Source: Brachybacterium sacelli (GTDB lineage Bacteria; Actinomycetota; Actinomycetes; Actinomycetales; Dermabacteraceae). From it: a stretch of DNA of 64,000 nucleotides. This document shows, piece by piece, positions 60,616 through 64,000 of the stretch. Within the stretch, counting starts at the first letter, position 1. Each line of letters opens with the position of its first letter. Location: positions 1,054,001-1,118,000 of the forward strand of contig NZ_JAGIOD010000001.1 in the NCBI RefSeq assembly GCF_017876545.1. Direction: 5' to 3'. Made by a program: the position numbers and the translations under genes. Under the pieces are notes generated by a model that saw nothing but the letters and a program-made list of their open reading frames with translations, was not told the DNA's origin and searched no databases.

Positions 60616-63600
60616 TCAGGCCGTGGCCGCCTCGAGACCCTCGTCCTGCGGGGGCGCTGCTGCCTCGCGCAGCGCGCGCCGCCGCTGCACGATCGCCCCG
60701 AGCAGTCCCAGCGCGATTCCGACGGCGAGCCAGCCGCCGAGCCACAGCAGATCGCCGCGAGGATCGATCCAGCCCCCGCCGATCGCACCCCGGAAGGCGT
60801 CCACGGCGTGCGTCATCGGCAGGAACGGGTGGATGGCCTGGAAGAACGGTGGCAGCGTCGCGGTCGGATAGGTGCCTCCGGCGCCCGAGATCTGCAGCGC
60901 CACGAGCACCAGGGCCACGAACTTCCCGATCGGGCCGAACAGGGCCCCGAACCCGTGGTTCAGCGCCACGAACACCAGGGACGTCACCCCGGCCAGCCCC
61001 AGCATCAGCGGCAGGTCGTCCATCGTGATGCCGACGCCCCAGTGCAGGGCGGCGACCGCGATCACGGACTGCACCAGGCCCAGCAGGAACGCCGGGACGA
61101 CGCCGCCGGCCAGCAGCCGCAGCGCCCCCACCCCGCGGGAGGCGGCCTGCGCGGAGAACGGCGGCATCATCAGGAAGATCGCCATGCCGCCGACCCACAG
61201 GCTGATCGCGAGGAACAGCGGGGCCAGGCCCTCGCCGAAGCGGCTCAGCTCGTGGTCGCGCTCGAAGCTCATCTGCACCGGATCCGAGGCGGTCCCGGCG
61301 AGCTCCTCGCTCTCGGCGTCGGTGTAGGAGGGCACCTCGTCCTCGGCGTCCTCGAGCCCGTCGCGCAGTTCGGCTGAGCCGTCGGCCAGCTGCCCGGCGC
61401 CGTCGTCGAGGTCGACCGCGCCGTCGGCCAGCTGCTCGGCCCCGTCGTCGACCTGGTGCGCCCCATCGGCGAGCTCGCTGCTGCCGTCGGCGAGCCGACC
61501 CGCGCCGTCGGCGAGCTGGCTGGCACCGGTGCGGGCCTCGGTGGTGCCGTCGGCCAGCTGATCCGCACCGGAGGCGAGGTCGGAGGAGCCGTCGGCGAGT
61601 CGCTCGGCGCCGGTGCTGGCGGTGCCCACGCCGTCGGTGTACTGCCCGACGCCGGAGGCCAGGTCGTCGGCACCGCTGCTCGCGGTCCCGGTGGCGGCGG
61701 CGAGCTTCTCCGCACCGGTGGAGACGTCCTGGGCACCGGTGTTCAGGCGGTGGATGTCCTCGGCGCCCTGCTCCAGGGTCGCGTAGGCCTCGGGCACGGC
61801 GGCGGCCGCGGTGCTCGCCTGGTCGGCGAGGTCGGCGGCCAGGTCCCCTGCGGAGGCGTCCTGCGAAGCATCCGGGGCGGCTGCGGCGGTGTCCTCGCGC
61901 AGCGTCGTCAGGTCGGTCTCGAGGCTCTCGGCGTCCTCGGCGAGCGGGCCGGTGGCGTCGGCCATCCGGGTGGTGCCGTCGGCGAGCGTGGAGGTGGTGG
62001 TGGAGAGGTCGTCGAGGTAGGTGGTGACGCGGTCGGCGGACCCGGTCATGTCTTCGGCGGTGTCGGCGACGGTGGCCGACTGCTCGGAGGCCTCGGTGGC
62101 GGACTCCTCTGCGGTGGTCGAGTCGGTCGCGGCCTGATCGGCCTCCTCGCGAGTCTGCTGCGAGGTGTCCGCGACCCCCGTGAGCTCCTCGCAGAAGGAG
62201 GCCTCGGCCCCCGACTCCTCGCAGCGGGCGGCCAGGTCGTCGACCGACCCGGTGTAGTCCCGGGTGCTGTCCGCCGAGGTCGCGGCGCTGTCGGCGGCGG
62301 TCCCGGTGGCGGTGCTCGTCCCCTGGACCGTGTCCTCGAGGGAGGTGACCTCCTGGTCGATGCCGGCGGCGCCGTCCTGCAGGGTGCGGGCATCCTCGCT
62401 GCGGTCGGCGGTGTCCGAGGCGAGGGTCTGCGCGGTCTCGTCCACCTCGGTCGCGGTCTGGTCGAGGGTGCCGGCCGACGTGGAGAGGGCGCCCGCGTCG
62501 GTGGCGGGCTGCTCGAGTCCCTCGGAGGCCGCGGTCGCGGCGTCCTCGAGGGTGTCGAGCGCCGTGACCAGGTCGTCGCTGGTGCGCTGCACGCTGTCCT
62601 CGGTCACCCCGAGCTCGTCGAGGCGCTGCTGGGCGGCGCCGACGGTGTCGTCGAGCTGCTGGGTGCCGCCGGCGACCTGGCTCGCACCGCCCGCGAGGTC
62701 GGTGGCTCCGGTGGCGATCTCACCGGTGCCGGCGGCCAGGTCATCGGCCCCGGTCTGCAGGGGGCGGCCCTTCTCGTCGAGTGTGACCAGCCCGGAGCTG
62801 AGCTGCTGCGCCCCGGCGTTGAGCGTGGCGGAGCCGTCCTGCAGCTGCACCGCACCCGTGGTGAGCTGGTCCAGCCCCACCACCAGGTCGAGGCTGCCGT
62901 CGTGGAGGGTCTCGGCACCCCCGGTGAGCTGCTCGGCACCGTCGGCGAGCTCACCGGTCCCGTCGGCGAGCTCGCTGCTGCCGCTGACCAGGTCGGCGGT
63001 GCCGTCGGCGAGGTCCGAGGAGCCGTCGGCCAGCTCGGAGGAGCCGTCGGCCGCGTCGGCGATCCCGTCATGGATGCTGGTGAAGCCGATGTAGATGTTG
63101 TCGAGGTACTCCTCGAGCACGTTCGCGCGCAGGGAGTCGGTCAGCGCCGTGCCGACCGACTTCGTGAAGTTGCCACCGACGTAGTTGACCGAGTCGTTGG
63201 TGGTGACGGTCAGCAGTCCCGGGGCGGCCTGCTCGGCCTCGCCGCCGAGGGAGGCCACGTTCGCGGAGAAGTCCGAAGGGATCTCCACCGTCGCGCCGTA
63301 GGTGCCGTCCTCCAGGCCGCGCTGCGCCTCGGCGGGAGAGACCTCGACGAAGTCGTAGACGTTCTCCTCGTCCAGGTCCAGCAGCGTGTCGGTGAATTCT
63401 GCGCCGACGTCGAGGTGGGTCCCGTCCTCGCTCCCGGTCCCGCCGGGAGTCGTCGCGGTGGCGCCCTCGTCCTCGTTGACGACAGCGGCCGTGACCCGAT
63501 CGAGGTTGTTGCTGGGGTCGAGGAACGACCACGTCATGTTGCCGGAATAGATCAGGGGTACCAGGGCGAGACCGACGACGAACAGGGCGGCGATCGGCTT

Positions 63601-63768
63601 CTTCCACTCGCCCGGCAGCAGGGCGACGGCACCGGAGCCGACGGCGGCGAGGCCTCGGCCGATCGCTGCGAACCCCCTGCCCAGAGGGCGTGCGAGGATG
63701 CCGAGCCCGGCCGGGATGGCGTGGAGCGCGGAGGAGACGGCGGTCAGGAGAGCACGAAGGATTCCCAT
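60616..63768 (-). CDS. YhgE/Pip family membrane protein
   Basis: A 1050-residue protein related to phage infection protein Pip/YhgE and ABC-2-type permeases. One helix at about residues 55-76 (KKPIAALFVVGLALVPLIYSG) is followed by an external domain (TAAVVNEDEGA, TVEIPSDFSANVA) and a long extracellular stalk rich in ten-residue repeats (LADGSSELADG pattern, typical of the family), two cysteines in EESGAEASFCEE, then about five C-terminal helices. Possible roles are substrate export or phage receptor; unknown here. The ATG at 63768 has GAGG 6 nt upstream; the frame extends to 63849 but crosses the promoter palindrome. Confidence 0.9.
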   Translation of the reverse strand: MGILRALLTAVSSALHAIPAGLGILARPLGRGFAAIGRGLAAVGSGAVALLPGEWKKPIAALFVVGLALVPLIYSGNMTWSFLDPSNNLDRVTAAVVNEDEGATATTPGGTGSEDGTHLDVGAEFTDTLLDLDEENVYDFVEVSPAEAQRGLEDGTYGATVEIPSDFSANVASLGGEAEQAAPGLLTVTTNDSVNYVGGNFTKSVGTALTDSLRANVLEEYLDNIYIGFTSIHDGIADAADGSSELADGSSDLADGTADLVSGSSELADGTGELADGAEQLTGGAETLHDGSLDLVVGLDQLTTGAVQLQDGSATLNAGAQQLSSGLVTLDEKGRPLQTGADDLAAGTGEIATGATDLAGGASQVAGGTQQLDDTVGAAQQRLDELGVTEDSVQRTSDDLVTALDTLEDAATAASEGLEQPATDAGALSTSAGTLDQTATEVDETAQTLASDTADRSEDARTLQDGAAGIDQEVTSLEDTVQGTSTATGTAADSAATSADSTRDYTGSVDDLAARCEESGAEASFCEELTGVADTSQQTREEADQAATDSTTAEESATEASEQSATVADTAEDMTGSADRVTTYLDDLSTTTSTLADGTTRMADATGPLAEDAESLETDLTTLREDTAAAAPDASQDASAGDLAADLADQASTAAAAVPEAYATLEQGAEDIHRLNTGAQDVSTGAEKLAAATGTASSGADDLASGVGQYTDGVGTASTGAERLADGSSDLASGADQLADGTTEARTGASQLADGAGRLADGSSELADGAHQVDDGAEQLADGAVDLDDGAGQLADGSAELRDGLEDAEDEVPSYTDAESEELAGTASDPVQMSFERDHELSRFGEGLAPLFLAISLWVGGMAIFLMMPPFSAQAASRGVGALRLLAGGVVPAFLLGLVQSVIAVAALHWGVGITMDDLPLMLGLAGVTSLVFVALNHGFGALFGPIGKFVALVLVALQISGAGGTYPTATLPPFFQAIHPFLPMTHAVDAFRGAIGGGWIDPRGDLLWLGGWLAVGIALGLLGAIVQRRRALREAAAPPQDEGLEAATA

Positions 63769-63781
63769 CACGAGCCTCACG

Positions 63782-63795
63782 ATACATTTGTGTAT
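63782..63795 (-). promoter_or_regulatory. ATACA-TTTG-TGTAT palindrome in the YhgE promoter
   Basis: Perfect 5-bp arms with a 4-bp spacer, in an AT-rich patch 14-27 bp upstream of the YhgE ATG. YhgE genes are often next to TetR-type regulators with such operators, but none is visible inside the window. Confidence 0.45.
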
Positions 63796-63917
63796 TGAGT
63801 TTGTTACCGGTGAGTCATAAAAGTGTGGTGCGCGGAACGTGGAGCGCATCGGTCTGCCGCGCCGTGAGGCGCTGACCCGACGCTACCCGGCCCGGCGACG
63901 TCGCCGACGGTCTCGGA

Positions 63918-64000
63918 TCAGTCGGCCAGTCGCACGAGCCAGGGCTGCGACGACAGGGACCCGGGCTCCCAGCGCTCCAGCACGTCGGCCGCTCTCCTGC
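63918..64000 (-). CDS. C-terminal fragment of an unidentified gene (runs off the window)
   Basis: Reading the minus strand from 64000, 27 codons end at a TGA at 63918-63920 with a C-terminus ending SSQPWLVRLAD. Codon use is normal for this genome and the frame is open to the edge. It is too short to identify. Its direction matches the YhgE gene downstream. Confidence 0.4.
   Translation of the reverse strand, partial: RRAADVLERWEPGSLSSQPWLVRLAD

Noticed and set aside
60616..63768. Secretion-system component call for the YhgE protein
   Set aside because: No WXG100, EccC or other type VII genes in the window; the YhgE/Pip family label is all that is supported.

Overview
The window is a 64 kb stretch of very GC-rich (about 70%) chromosome. 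Actinomycete-style codon use, an LAxTG-type sortase signal, LacI/ROK/RpiR sugar regulation and several promoters placed so close to start codons that transcripts would be leaderless all point to an Actinomycetota member. A Micrococcales organism (Brachybacterium-like) is my best guess, but the sequence alone does not fix the genus. There are no rRNA or tRNA genes, no transposase, no phage genes and no CRISPR array.

Layout. 0-5 kb: xylose isomerase, xylulokinase, a GNAT acetyltransferase and a LacI regulator. 5-13 kb: a region with no clear gene, then an 1843-residue wall-anchored surface protein with 13 tandem domains and a small membrane-anchored protein resembling a copper amine oxidase catalytic domain. 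13-27 kb: a mannoside-use cluster (LacI regulator, GH38 alpha-mannosidase, ABC sugar importer, HAD hydrolase, ROK kinase, two mannose-6-phosphate isomerase-family proteins) tied together by four copies of an operator-like motif, GGTAnCGnTACC; two copies overlap the -10 boxes of divergent promoters. 26-36.6 kb: mostly housekeeping genes (ATP-grasp protein, Na+/solute symporter with a 42-residue partner, oxidoreductases, MFS exporter, DUF2871, fructose-bisphosphatase, NrtR-like regulator, APH-fold kinase). 36.7-44.3 kb: a second ABC sugar importer with an RpiR regulator, a large FAD oxidoreductase and a glyoxalase-fold protein.

44.4-59.1 kb is the most unusual part. Two closely related nucleotide-sugar dehydrogenases bracket three glycosyltransferases, an intact ABC exporter and an 840-residue protein with two APH kinase domains. 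Just before the first dehydrogenase lies a 956-residue ABC-exporter homologue with a roughly 360-residue acidic low-complexity N-terminus and an ATPase domain in which Walker A, the signature, Walker B and the H-loop are all degenerate. The last six genes overlap or nearly abut. I infer a uronate-containing glycan or glycoconjugate made in the cytoplasm and exported; no product can be named.

59.1-64 kb: an AbiEi-like/DUF559 nuclease-fold protein, a large YhgE/Pip membrane protein and the tail of one more gene.

Two families of intergenic palindromes recur. One (five copies, 60-72 bp, outer arms TACTGGCG/CGCCAGTA around a CTGGTCATAT core) lies at 33.06, 49.02, 49.23, 59.23 and 60.38 kb. The other (two copies, TGTCGCC...GGACCGATG hairpins) lies at 1.24 and 5.08 kb.
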